A DNA stretch of 14,116 nucleotides from DATLYB01 sp964502525 (GTDB taxonomy: Bacteria > Bacteroidota > Bacteroidia > Chitinophagales > CAIOSU01), in NCBI GenBank assembly GCA_964502525.1, contig CAZCXH010000131.1:1-14116 (forward strand). Direction: 5' to 3'. Below the pieces are notes generated by a model. It did not search any database and had not been told where the DNA came from. It worked only from the letters and a program-made list of their open reading frames with translations. Shown here piece by piece: positions 1 through 6,815 of this stretch. How positions within the stretch are numbered: the stretch's first letter is position 1; each line of letters starts with the position of its first letter. Position numbers and translations under genes: made by a program.

Positions 1-229
1 TGATTAATGCCCCTTTAAAAAAAGCCGCCTGATGCGACAATTTGGTATGCACCCTGTCAAGGTATGTTTCAAAAGTTCCTGCCTCATACACGTTGCCCGA
101 TTGGTCAACGGCAATTGCATTACCAGCGTCAGTGCCAGCGCAGCCTAATCCCAATCCATGGTGGTAGGTAAATTGGGCTTGTGTTATAAATGGGATGAGC
201 AGAAGTAATGCGACTCTCAGGGTTTTCAT
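1..229 (-). CDS. Secreted SBBP-repeat (beta-propeller) protein, N-terminal part only
   Basis: The frame opens with ATG at 229 on the minus strand and stays open for 76 codons to the window edge, so only the N-terminus is present. Residues 1-19 form a signal peptide: a basic start (MKTLR), a leucine-rich core and an end in ITQAQ, a common Bacteroidota cleavage context. After it, residues about 37-53 read AGNAIAVDQSGNVYEAG, which matches the SBBP repeat pattern (xAIAVDxxGNVYxxG) of beta-propeller proteins. Proteins of this kind in Bacteroidota are often long, with many repeats and a C-terminal type IX secretion sorting domain, but that part is outside the window. The function of the whole protein is unknown. 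No promoter was recognised upstream. Confidence 0.75.
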   Translation of the reverse strand, partial: MKTLRVALLLLIPFITQAQFTYHHGLGLGCAGTDAGNAIAVDQSGNVYEAGTFETYLDRVHTKLSHQAAFFKGALI

Positions 230-327
230 GGATTCAGGTTTTAGTTTTTTACAACTTTACGAAATGATATTGAAGGAACAAAGCCGCATCTTCTCATTCA
301 TTGGTGTGCTTTGCAGTTGAAAAATAT

Positions 328-400
328 AACCGCTAATGACGCGAAGGAACGCAAAGAAAAAATTCATACTTGGCGGCTCTTAGCGTACTTCACGGTTGAT
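328..400. repeat. Imperfect inverted copy of the ACGCAAAG-type dispersed repeat
   Basis: The left arm contains AACCGCTAATGACGCGAAGG followed by AACGCAAAG. The right arm reads CTTAGCGTACTTCACGGTT, whose reverse complement AACCGTGAAGTACGCTAAG is a diverged version of the left arm. The same word family (ACGCAAAG) recurs at 9020-9047. Such repeats are widespread between genes in Bacteroidota and their function is not known. They may form a hairpin in the transcript. Confidence 0.5.
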
Positions 401-442
401 TGGTGCGCCTTGAATGGTGAATATAGTTCTTTATTTAAGAAT

Positions 443-530
443 GTCCCAAAGGGTGCAAGTCCCTGATGCGCTCCGTAAAGGGGAAGCATAGCAAGTCGCA
501 AGGGCGTTGCGGGCGACCGCAGGGAATATT
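443..530 (+). mobile_element. Possible group II intron remnant (domain I-like fragment)
   Basis: The stretch opens with AGGGTGCAAGTCCCT, a small stem closing a GUGCAAGU-type loop. It continues with CTCCGTAAAGGGGAAGC, then GCAAGTCGCAAGGGCG and a GGAAT-like end. This order resembles the 5' domain I of bacterial group II introns. No reverse transcriptase/maturase frame and no domain V hairpin is visible nearby, so at most this is a truncated remnant. It stops just outside the pirin stop codon. The identification rests on recalled motif similarity, not on an alignment; it could be another structured RNA. Confidence 0.35.
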
Positions 531-531
531 C

Positions 532-1677
532 CTAACCTTGTTGGATTTCTTCTCTCCCGTCTGCATGAAGCGCAAACCTGCCTTTGGTTATCGGATGCAC
601 CTGATCCGGGCGGGGCCAGGGCCAGCCGCCAAAACGCGTACGCTGGTAGTCATCAAAAGCCTGCTGGATTTCTTCTTTCGTATTCATCACAAATGGCCCA
701 TGCTGCACCACCGGCTCGCCAATCGGTTTGCCTTGCAACAATAGCAAGCGTGATTCCTCATTTCCGTTTTGAATCAACAACGGGCGATCCGCAAGCACTT
801 CTGCGGCATGATAATGAGGGATGGATGCGCCTGCCAATAAAACAGAATTTCCTTTGTAGTAATAAAGCGTACGGTTTATGCCGGTGGAGGCTTGCGGAAC
901 CGTCCATGTGGCGCCAGGCTGCAGTTTGATATTCCAAACAGCCACCTCATTGGCGGCAGGTGACGCCCAGGAATCAGGCGGTGGATGAGGAGGTGTTTTG
1001 TCCGCAAGCTTGCCTGCAATCACTTCCACTTCGGTAGTTTTTTTGTTCTCATCCAGGTAAATATATTTCGGAATGCTTTCCCGCCATAGCATTTTAAAAT
1101 AGGCATTCACCATCTTATCCTTCCCCGGCAGGTTGAGCCATATCTGGAACAGTTCCAGCGGGTTTTCCTTGTCTTTGCTCAACAGCGGAAACATTTCCGA
1201 GTGCTGAACGCCTTTTCCAGCGGTCATCCACTGCACATCACCGTTGCCGTATCGTCCGGCAGCGCCCAAAGAATCGGCATGGTCAACCAGCCCCTTGCGA
1301 ACTGCGGTTATTGTTTCAAATCCGCGATGCGGATGCCCGGGAAACCCCGGTACGGATGTGCCATGATACATGCGCCATCCGTCTTTGATGATGAAGTCCT
1401 GCCCGATATGCCTTCCTTCCAGCGAAACGTCAGGACCGAGGTTGTCATTTCCTTTTGGGAATTTATCCTCATGATGCACACAGAAGAGAAACGGGTCAGC
1501 CGTTTCCCAAACGAAACCCAGCGGTTTGATTTTGATGACAGTATCCATTATTGCAGAGTCCTTGCTCATTTTGTTATCACTGCTTTTAGTGGCGCGCGCC
1601 CATTGCGGCAGCACAAAAAATGATGAGATTCCCATTAAAAACTTACTAAGGAAATCCCGCCTTGGTGATTCTTTCAT
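532..1677 (-). CDS. Pirin-family protein with possible Tat signal
   Basis: This is a 381-residue member of the pirin family (bicupin, metal-binding; some members act as quercetinases or redox-linked regulators). The N-terminal cupin carries the expected metal ligands: H115 and H117 in GHPHRGFE, and H159 and E161 in GVQHSE. The spacing is close to that of human pirin (56/58/101/103). A second cupin follows, ending in the RFGGWPWPRPD and GRFALHADGR signature. The first 29 residues contain SPRRDFLSKF, a hydrophobic run and an ARA end, resembling a twin-arginine signal, so export to the periplasm is possible; most pirins are cytoplasmic. An in-frame methionine at residue 37 could give a cytosolic form. 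The start is copied in a 14-bp tandem repeat. The gene is divergent from the permease gene. Substrate unknown. Confidence 0.9.
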   Translation of the reverse strand: MKESPRRDFLSKFLMGISSFFVLPQWARATKSSDNKMSKDSAIMDTVIKIKPLGFVWETADPFLFCVHHEDKFPKGNDNLGPDVSLEGRHIGQDFIIKDGWRMYHGTSVPGFPGHPHRGFETITAVRKGLVDHADSLGAAGRYGNGDVQWMTAGKGVQHSEMFPLLSKDKENPLELFQIWLNLPGKDKMVNAYFKMLWRESIPKYIYLDENKKTTEVEVIAGKLADKTPPHPPPDSWASPAANEVAVWNIKLQPGATWTVPQASTGINRTLYYYKGNSVLLAGASIPHYHAAEVLADRPLLIQNGNEESRLLLLQGKPIGEPVVQHGPFVMNTKEEIQQAFDDYQRTRFGGWPWPRPDQVHPITKGRFALHADGREEIQQG

Positions 1678-1691
1678 GGTGATTCTTTCAT
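1664..1691 (-). repeat. 14-bp perfect tandem duplication over the pirin start codon
   Basis: The word GGTGATTCTTTCAT occurs twice without a gap (1664-1677 and 1678-1691). On the coding strand each copy begins with ATGAAAGAATCACC. The upstream copy therefore supplies a second ATG in another frame: it reads five codons (MKESP) and stops at TGA, overlapping the true start as ATGA. The arrangement could couple the two starts or lower initiation. Confidence 0.9.
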
Positions 1692-1743
1692 CGCGAAGGG
1701 TTTTTATTTGATAAAATTAAGCGACTTGTTGTTAAAGTTCCGA

Positions 1744-1808
1744 TTACAGTTTACGGTTTACGGTTTACAGTTTGGAGTTTGCAACCTGTAAACATATAAA
1801 CTGTAAAC
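1744..1808. repeat. Four tandem TTACRGT heptamers with inverted partner
   Basis: TTACAGT, TTACGGT, TTACGGT and TTACAGT follow one another at 1744-1771. An 11-bp perfect inverted repeat then links GTTTACAGTTT (1763-1773) with AAACTGTAAAC (1798-1808), and a further CCTGTAAAC copy lies in the loop. The array sits about 55 bases upstream of the pirin start. It may be a hairpin, a regulator binding array or a dispersed simple repeat. Confidence 0.75.
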
Positions 1809-1869
1809 AGAAATAGAAAATGTATGATTTTATCCCGCGCAGTATAATTGGTTCAAGGGTTAAGTTTAA

Positions 1870-1989
1870 TCATTTCGCGGAATTTATACCATCGGCAATC
1901 AGGTCTCCGCCACGAGTACCCGGAAGTACCCCAATAGCGCCTGATGGCATATCCTCCGAAGGAGGCCGGAGTCCTTCGCACCGATTCAT
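1870..1989 (-). repeat. Structured repeat with 39-codon open frame
   Basis: On the minus strand an ATG at 1989 opens 39 codons ending at TGA 1870-1872; the frame contains LRPPSEDMPSGAIGVLPG and ends in GINSAK. The same bases carry nested inverted repeats. TATACCATC (1885-1893) pairs with GATGGCATA (1943-1951), with a wobble pair only if the minus strand is the RNA. ATCAGG (1898-1903) pairs with CCTGAT (1940-1945), and CCTCC (1953-1957) with GGAGG (1961-1965). It may be a dispersed palindromic element rather than a gene; I cannot name the family. Confidence 0.4.
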
Positions 1990-2065
1990 GGTTTGTTTTT
2001 CACCCTTGTTTTGGATAAACCGAAGATTCCGTTTCCGTCTTCCGGCTTAAGACTTTAAACTATTT

Positions 2066-3283
2066 TTGAAACCGGTGCCGAAAAGCAACTCTCCTACTTC
2101 GCGCTCTTTCCGCAGGTTCATGCGCAACAAGCCTGCAGTCATCGGGCTTGCGCTGGTTATTCTCTCATTTATCATTGCGCTGCTTGGTTATCAAATCACT
2201 CCGGATTTCACGCCCGATGCCAACGACCAGATTCTGCAAATCACCAACAAATCGCCCGGATTCAGTGTCAAGATGCTGAAGCGGGCAAAGAATAAAAATG
2301 TGGAGCGCAGCAATTTTTTTAAGATGATGTTTGTCGGGCAGGAAAATCCTTACGAGATGATCCCGATTAATTCCTGGCGATTTGAAGGAACTGAAATCAT
2401 CTATGAGGAATATACCGGAGAAAATTCGGGGGAGGAGAAAAGATTGCCGCTTGCGGATGTGGCTTATCCGCTTTCCGTGAAGCAAACCGAAATCGTCAGC
2501 GATGGAGACGCAATCACGTTTTATGATTTCAACGAACGGCAAATAACCACAACCCTCCCGGAGCTTCAGCGGAAAATCGAAAAGGAAAACCTCGCCTACA
2601 AAACATACCATCTGGGTACGGACAAATTCGGGCGCGACATTTTCAGCCGGCTGATTATCGGGGTACGCGTTTCGCTGTCGGTGGGAATCGTTGCCGTTTT
2701 CATTTCCATTTTCATCGGCATCATCGTTGGCGCTGCAGCAGGCTATTTCAGAGGAATCATTGATGATATCTGCATGTGGTTTATCAATGTGGTGTGGGCA
2801 ATTCCAACCTTGTTGTTGGTATTTGCGATAGCGCTGGCGCTGGGACGCGGTTTCTGGCAAATCTTCATTGCGGTGGGATTGACGATGTGGGTGGATGCGG
2901 CAAGGATCATCAGGGGGCAGGTGCTCAGCCTGCGCGAGATGCAATACATCGAAGCTGCGCGCAGCCTCGGATTCAGCCACCTGCGCACCATCGGGCTTCA
3001 TATTTTGCCGAATGTAATGGGTCCGCTGATGGTTGTTTCGGCTGCAAATTTTGCTTCTGCAATTTTGATTGAAGCCGGATTGAGTTTTCTCGGAATTGGC
3101 GTGCAGCCGCCCACCCCGTCATGGGGCGGCATGCTCAGCGAAAACTACGGCTACATCATCGGTGCAAATCCTTTCCTTGCCATCATCCCGGGATTGGCAA
3201 TTATGCTGATGGTGCTTGCCTTCAACATGGTTGGCAACGGCTTGCGTGATGCTCTCGATGTGAGGACGAGTTTGGGCGAATAA
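2066..3283 (+). CDS. OppC/DppC-like ABC transporter permease with long extracytoplasmic insertion
   Basis: This 405-residue protein is an inner-membrane permease of the peptide/nickel ABC importer type. An N-terminal SFRRFMRNKPAVIG segment leads into TM1 (about 23-43), as in OppC_N domains. HLGTDKFGRDIFSR (182-195) then opens the binding-protein-dependent transport domain, with further membrane segments about 199-225, 234-260, 320-343 and 367-392. The EAA loop, which contacts the ATPase, is EAARSLGFSHLRTIGLHILP (296-315). Usual family members have about 300 residues; the extra length is a hydrophilic stretch of about 140 residues after TM1. An upstream in-frame stop at 2048 leaves TTG 2066 or GTG 2075 as the start; ATG 2120 would cut into the conserved N-terminus. 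TATTTTTG (2061-2068) matches the TAnnTTTG box, which would favour GTG 2075. No partner permease, ATPase or binding protein is adjacent. Confidence 0.88.
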   Translation: MKPVPKSNSPTSRSFRRFMRNKPAVIGLALVILSFIIALLGYQITPDFTPDANDQILQITNKSPGFSVKMLKRAKNKNVERSNFFKMMFVGQENPYEMIPINSWRFEGTEIIYEEYTGENSGEEKRLPLADVAYPLSVKQTEIVSDGDAITFYDFNERQITTTLPELQRKIEKENLAYKTYHLGTDKFGRDIFSRLIIGVRVSLSVGIVAVFISIFIGIIVGAAAGYFRGIIDDICMWFINVVWAIPTLLLVFAIALALGRGFWQIFIAVGLTMWVDAARIIRGQVLSLREMQYIEAARSLGFSHLRTIGLHILPNVMGPLMVVSAANFASAILIEAGLSFLGIGVQPPTPSWGGMLSENYGYIIGANPFLAIIPGLAIMLMVLAFNMVGNGLRDALDVRTSLGE

Positions 3284-3384
3284 ATATTCTATCACCTAAA
3301 TTCCAAACACCTGGCTTTTTCCTGTTCAGAATTTGATGCCCGGCATTGCCGTTTTACTCAGAACTTCGGACTTCCGATTTCACG

Positions 3385-4632
3385 ATGAGCAGCCTCTCCA
3401 CCGAACAAGCCACTTTAGAAAAGCTTGTCGCCAATTACGAGCGCCTCAACAAGCTGAAGCAGTTGCAGATTGACGCGCTGCTCGACATTTCGCAGGCGAT
3501 CAACAATAACTTCCCCACGTCAGCGCTGCTCAGGATTTACGAATTCACGCTGAAAGCGCAGTTCAGCGTTCCGAAATTGCTGGTGTTCATAAAAAATGAA
3601 ACATGGGAATGCATCTGCACATCGGGAGTGGGAAGCTATGCGAAGTTGATTGACGCTGAGAAGGAGCTTTTGCAATATGAAGGAATGACTTATTTGGAGG
3701 GAGAGCGGAAGAAGAGGCTGCGCGACTTTGACGTGGTGATTCCCGTGTTACACCAGGGAAGACCGCTTGCTTATGTGCTGGTGGGCGATATGCCGCAAAA
3801 CGTATCAACCGAGGAACAATTGAGGTTTATCCAGACGCTCACAAACATCGTGGTGGTTGCAATGGAAAACCGCAAGCTGCTGAGAGGGCAAATTGAAAAG
3901 GAAGTGCTGAAGAAGGAACTGGAGCTTGCCGCGCAGATGCAGTCAGCGCTTTTCCCGGAAAAGTTACCTGACAATGAAGTGGTGGAGATGTCAGCCGTAT
4001 ATCTTCCGCATCATGACATCGGTGGAGATTACTACGATTACATGGAGTTGCCGGATGGAAGAATGTTATTCTGCGTTGGCGATATTTCGGGAAAAGGGGT
4101 GGCGGCAGCGCTGCTGATGTCGAACTTCCAGGCAAACCTGCGGATGCTTTCAAAAAACCCGGGCGATCTGCGGGTATTCATTGAAGTGCTGAATGACACC
4201 GTGAGCCGCATCACGCGGGGTGATAAATTCATTACCCTTTTCCTCGGCATATTTAATCCGAAAACGAGACTGCTTCAATATGTGAATGCAGGTCATAATC
4301 CCTCTGTTGTCTATGAGGATGGCGACCTCATCGAGCTGACAAAAGGATGCACGCTGCTTGGAATGTTTGAAGATCTCCCGCGCATCACCCCGGGTGAAAT
4401 AACCCTTAAGAAGAATGCTCTGGTGATCAACTATACTGACGGCCTGACGGATTTTGAAAATGAGAGCAAAGAGTTTTACGGAGTGGAGCGCTTGAACGAA
4501 TTCATCCGCAAGCATCATGATCACAGCGTGGACAGATTCAACAAGAAACTAATGGAAGAAGTCACAGAGTTTAAAGGAGCAGACGGAATTTTCTTAGATG
4601 ATATTACCCTGCTGACATGCCGGTTTTTCTGA
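3385..4632 (+). CDS. PP2C-type (SpoIIE-family) serine phosphatase with GAF-like sensor domain
   Basis: The 415-residue protein probably dephosphorylates a serine/threonine-phosphorylated partner, such as an anti-sigma factor antagonist, in the cytoplasm. Residues about 1-165 look like a coiled-coil start plus a GAF-like domain. A linker helix with AAQMQSALFPEKLP (182-195) precedes the phosphatase domain, as is typical of RsbU-like proteins. Metal-site motifs are all present: DIGGDYYD (211-218), GDISGKG (232-238), NAGHNP (301-306), TDGLTDFEN (351-359) and DDITLL (405-410). I chose ATG 3385; an upstream TTG at 3346 would add 13 residues translated from a simple repeat (CGGACTTCCGA-like). No membrane segment is seen, and no anti-sigma or antagonist gene is nearby, so the target is unknown. 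The stop lies two bases from the convergent carbonic anhydrase stop. Confidence 0.93.
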   Translation: MSSLSTEQATLEKLVANYERLNKLKQLQIDALLDISQAINNNFPTSALLRIYEFTLKAQFSVPKLLVFIKNETWECICTSGVGSYAKLIDAEKELLQYEGMTYLEGERKKRLRDFDVVIPVLHQGRPLAYVLVGDMPQNVSTEEQLRFIQTLTNIVVVAMENRKLLRGQIEKEVLKKELELAAQMQSALFPEKLPDNEVVEMSAVYLPHHDIGGDYYDYMELPDGRMLFCVGDISGKGVAAALLMSNFQANLRMLSKNPGDLRVFIEVLNDTVSRITRGDKFITLFLGIFNPKTRLLQYVNAGHNPSVVYEDGDLIELTKGCTLLGMFEDLPRITPGEITLKKNALVINYTDGLTDFENESKEFYGVERLNEFIRKHHDHSVDRFNKKLMEEVTEFKGADGIFLDDITLLTCRFF

Positions 4633-4634
4633 CC

Positions 4635-5264
4635 TCAGAATAATCTGTATATCTCCCTTATCTCGCCAAGTATTTTCGGGAAGTCAATTTTCAGGTCAAT
4701 CAGTTTTCCCGTGCGCACGTCAAACACCCATCCATGCACCTGCAGTCCTCTTTCCCGGTGAGCCTGTTGCACCGCTGCGGTTTTTGTAACATTGATGCAC
4801 TGCTCCTGCACGTTCAACTCTATCAGCCTGTTGTAGCGGCTGCTCTCATCGGAGATTCCATCCAGTTCTTTCTTGTGCAAGCGATAGACATCCCGGATAT
4901 TTCTCAGCCAGGGGTTCAGCAATCCCAAATCCTTTGACTGCATGGCGGCTTTTACGCCTCCGCAATAGTAGTGTCCGCAAACAACCACATGTTTCACTTT
5001 CAGATGCCTCACTGCAAATTCAATCACTGTCATTGCATTCAGGTCATTGCTGATAACCATGTTCGCCAGGTTGCGATGAACAAAAACCTCACCAGGCTGC
5101 ACACCCATCAGATCCTCAGCCGTCACGCGGCTGTCCGAACAACCGATATAAAGGAATTCGGGATTCTGTCCCTTGGATAAACCCTCAAAATACTTCGGAT
5201 TGAGCGCAAGCTTTTCAGCGACCCACTTTTTGTTATTCTCAAAAATTTTGATGAAATCAGTCAT
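4635..5264 (-). CDS. can: Beta-class carbonic anhydrase
   Basis: This 209-residue zinc enzyme interconverts CO2 and bicarbonate in the cytoplasm and supplies bicarbonate for carboxylation reactions and pH balance. Zinc ligands are at the same positions as in Escherichia coli Can: C42 and the D44/R46 dyad in GCSDSR, H98 and C101 in GHYYCGG. The VQPGEVFVHRNLAN motif (55-68) and HGWVFDVRTG near the C-terminus are also typical. Full length for the family. The ATG at 5264 gives the usual N-terminus. The upstream side is the palindromic element at 5279-5377, and no clear -7 box was found, so its promoter is unresolved. Its 3' end is almost fused to the phosphatase gene. Confidence 0.95.
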   Translation of the reverse strand: MTDFIKIFENNKKWVAEKLALNPKYFEGLSKGQNPEFLYIGCSDSRVTAEDLMGVQPGEVFVHRNLANMVISNDLNAMTVIEFAVRHLKVKHVVVCGHYYCGGVKAAMQSKDLGLLNPWLRNIRDVYRLHKKELDGISDESSRYNRLIELNVQEQCINVTKTAAVQQAHRERGLQVHGWVFDVRTGKLIDLKIDFPKILGEIREIYRLF

Positions 5265-5278
5265 GCTGAGTTTGTAAT

Positions 5279-5377
5279 GGGCAGTTCTAAAAATTGCTCT
5301 TTTTTAGCGCCTCACCCCTTCCTCTCCAGAAGGAGCCAGAAGGAGAGGGGATAAGTGGTAGAATTTTAGAACTGCCC
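5279..5377. repeat. MITE-like palindrome, possible terminator of the polysaccharide operon
   Basis: GGGCAGTTCTAAAA at 5279-5292 is matched by its inverted copy TTTTAGAACTGCCC at 5364-5377, a 14-bp perfect terminal inverted repeat. Inside, CCTCTCC (5321-5327) pairs with GGAGAGG (5342-5348), within a polypurine/polypyrimidine core of a kind common in bacterial spacers. The right arm lies within the last codons of the wzy-like gene. In RNA the whole could fold into a long stem and end transcription before can. Short size and lack of coding content suggest a non-autonomous element. Confidence 0.65.
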
Positions 5378-6814
5378 TAATGTATTTTTTTTCTTCGCGA
5401 AAATGCTCCAATTCACCAGCAGCGCAATATTGATAAAAAAGAAGCCGCCAATCTTTATTTCCTCCACCAAATCGCTCAACATCAGTTGCACATAGATAAT
5501 CACCATTGAGCAAAGCGCTGCGGCTATCAGATTTTTATCATCCTTGTTTTGGGCGCGGTGGTATGCTTTCACCCCGTAATAAAAAATCGCGAACGTAAGC
5601 AGCAGGAAAAAAAATAATCCAACCAGCCCTTGTTCAATGGCAACGAGCAGGAAATAGTTGTGTGTTCCTGACTTTTCGGGGTTATCACTCACCCATGTTG
5701 TGAATGAGGTGACGGCATATTGCTGGTAGAAATAATAGAAGCTTCCGGGACCGAAACCGGTGATGGGATTTTCATCGCACATTCGCGCGCCAGCCACCCA
5801 GCGGTAAAAGCGTTCAGCCGTTGAAAGGTCCTGATTGCGGACAGTGGCTTTGATGTGATCAATAATATTGCCGTGATAAATGGTTTTGCGAAACTCCGGG
5901 GCATAGCTGAGGTAGTTGTTATCGGTGACAAGATGGTGCGCTATGAAGATGAATAATGCCAGGCCGATCACTGTCATGAACTTCAGGAGGCGGTATTTCA
6001 GTCCGAAATAAAACGTAACTGCCGCGAACAACGCTATCCATGCTCCACGGGCAAAGGCGAAGTATATTCCAACGAGAAACAGCAGCTTGCAAAAGTTGAG
6101 AAAATGCTTCGGCAGCGTTCCCCCCTTGTACCATGTTGATGCCAGCCAGATGAACGGCATCAGCAGGGAGATGAAGGCGGCATAGTTCACGTGATTGCGA
6201 TAGAACAACTCTGATGACGTGTTGATTTCCTCGAATGAGAATCCCGATTGGGAATGTTTCAGCAGTATCATGACGATCGTAAACACAGTGGGTATAAGTA
6301 CGCTCCAAAACAGTATTCTGAAATCGCGCAATTTCTTAACAAACAGCCCGGTGAGAAAAACATAGGTCGCAACATACCATATCTTGGCAAGAAAAAATTT
6401 CACGGAGAAAAGAACTTTATAAGAAAAGAATATGGTCACGAATATCCAAAGCAGGTGGATGATCAATAGCTGGATTATCGGGTTGTTGAGGAAAGCAAGG
6501 TCGTACTTTCGTTCTTTCAATATATAAATAAGAAATGTGAACATCAGGAGGATGAGCAGCGGCTCTCCCGGGATGTCAAGCGCCAGCGTTCCCGATAAGG
6601 AGAATTCTCTGGTAAGAGGAATCAACGCTATGAGCAGGAAATAAACTTTTTTAAAATCGAACAATACAATGCAGATGAAGAGGAACGATAACGGAATCAG
6701 GCAAGGATAGGTTTCTTCAAGCGCAATGCTTAGAAAGACGCTGGCAGCGGTGATCAGCGAGAAAAGGTAAAAAAGTGAATTGCCTGCCTTCTCGGAAAGT
6801 GAAAAAGAAAACAT
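5366..6814 (-). CDS. O-antigen ligase/polymerase family protein (Wzy/WaaL-like)
   Basis: This is a 482-residue inner-membrane protein with about a dozen hydrophobic segments, matching the Wzy_C/O-antigen ligase superfamily. It should act on lipid-linked oligosaccharides at the periplasmic face, either polymerising repeat units or attaching the glycan to an acceptor. Family signs are FARGAW (254-259), a large periplasmic loop about 293-385 with AERFYRW (333-339), GFGPGSF (353-359), and THNYFL (384-389) before the next membrane helix. Ligases and polymerases cannot be separated by sequence alone. It starts one base after the wzz stop, so the two are translated together. The last residues (LGQF) and the TAA stop come from a palindromic element, so the original C-terminus may have differed. 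Confidence 0.88.
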   Translation of the reverse strand: MFSFSLSEKAGNSLFYLFSLITAASVFLSIALEETYPCLIPLSFLFICIVLFDFKKVYFLLIALIPLTREFSLSGTLALDIPGEPLLILLMFTFLIYILKERKYDLAFLNNPIIQLLIIHLLWIFVTIFFSYKVLFSVKFFLAKIWYVATYVFLTGLFVKKLRDFRILFWSVLIPTVFTIVMILLKHSQSGFSFEEINTSSELFYRNHVNYAAFISLLMPFIWLASTWYKGGTLPKHFLNFCKLLFLVGIYFAFARGAWIALFAAVTFYFGLKYRLLKFMTVIGLALFIFIAHHLVTDNNYLSYAPEFRKTIYHGNIIDHIKATVRNQDLSTAERFYRWVAGARMCDENPITGFGPGSFYYFYQQYAVTSFTTWVSDNPEKSGTHNYFLLVAIEQGLVGLFFFLLLTFAIFYYGVKAYHRAQNKDDKNLIAAALCSMVIIYVQLMLSDLVEEIKIGGFFFINIALLVNWSIFAKKKNTLGQF

Positions 6815-6815
6815 C

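Larger units (their letters stand above)
230..531. other. Intergenic region between the SBBP gene and pirin 3' end
   Basis: This stretch has no convincing gene. It contains an inverted dispersed repeat (about 328-400) and a fragment resembling a group II intron (about 443-530), both listed separately. The first hundred bases (230-327) show nothing recognisable. The open frames that start at 466 and 507 run from the intron-like fragment into the antisense of pirin and look like chance. Confidence 0.6.
1692..2065. other. Divergent intergenic region between pirin and permease genes
   Basis: These 374 bases separate two divergent genes, so both promoters should lie here. They hold a heptamer array with an inverted partner (1744-1808) and a GC-rich structured repeat with a 39-codon frame on the minus strand (1870-1989), listed separately. 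The plus-strand frame at 1820-2050 has no recognisable protein features. At 2006-2046 the sequence has CCGAAGA and TCTTCCGG arms that could form a further bulged hairpin just before the permease. Confidence 0.6.

Noticed and set aside
443..470. Possible tRNA T-arm (GGTGCAAGTCCC)
   Set aside because: No cloverleaf, anticodon arm or acceptor stem could be built around it.
1201..1623. 140-residue plus-strand frame
   Set aside because: It lies wholly antisense to the pirin gene, whose metal-site motifs are intact.
1744..1771. CRISPR-like array
   Set aside because: The units are 7 bases with no spacers; no cas gene is present.
1820..2050. 76-residue plus-strand frame
   Set aside because: No recognisable protein features; it runs through the structured repeat, whose better frame is on the other strand.
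2165..3001. 278-residue minus-strand frame
   Set aside because: It is antisense to the conserved permease, is rich in His/Arg/Asp of reverse-frame type and has no domain signs.
3346..3384. TTG start adding 13 residues to the phosphatase
   Set aside because: The added part comes from a simple CGGACTTCCGA-like repeat, and an ATG at 3385 fits better.
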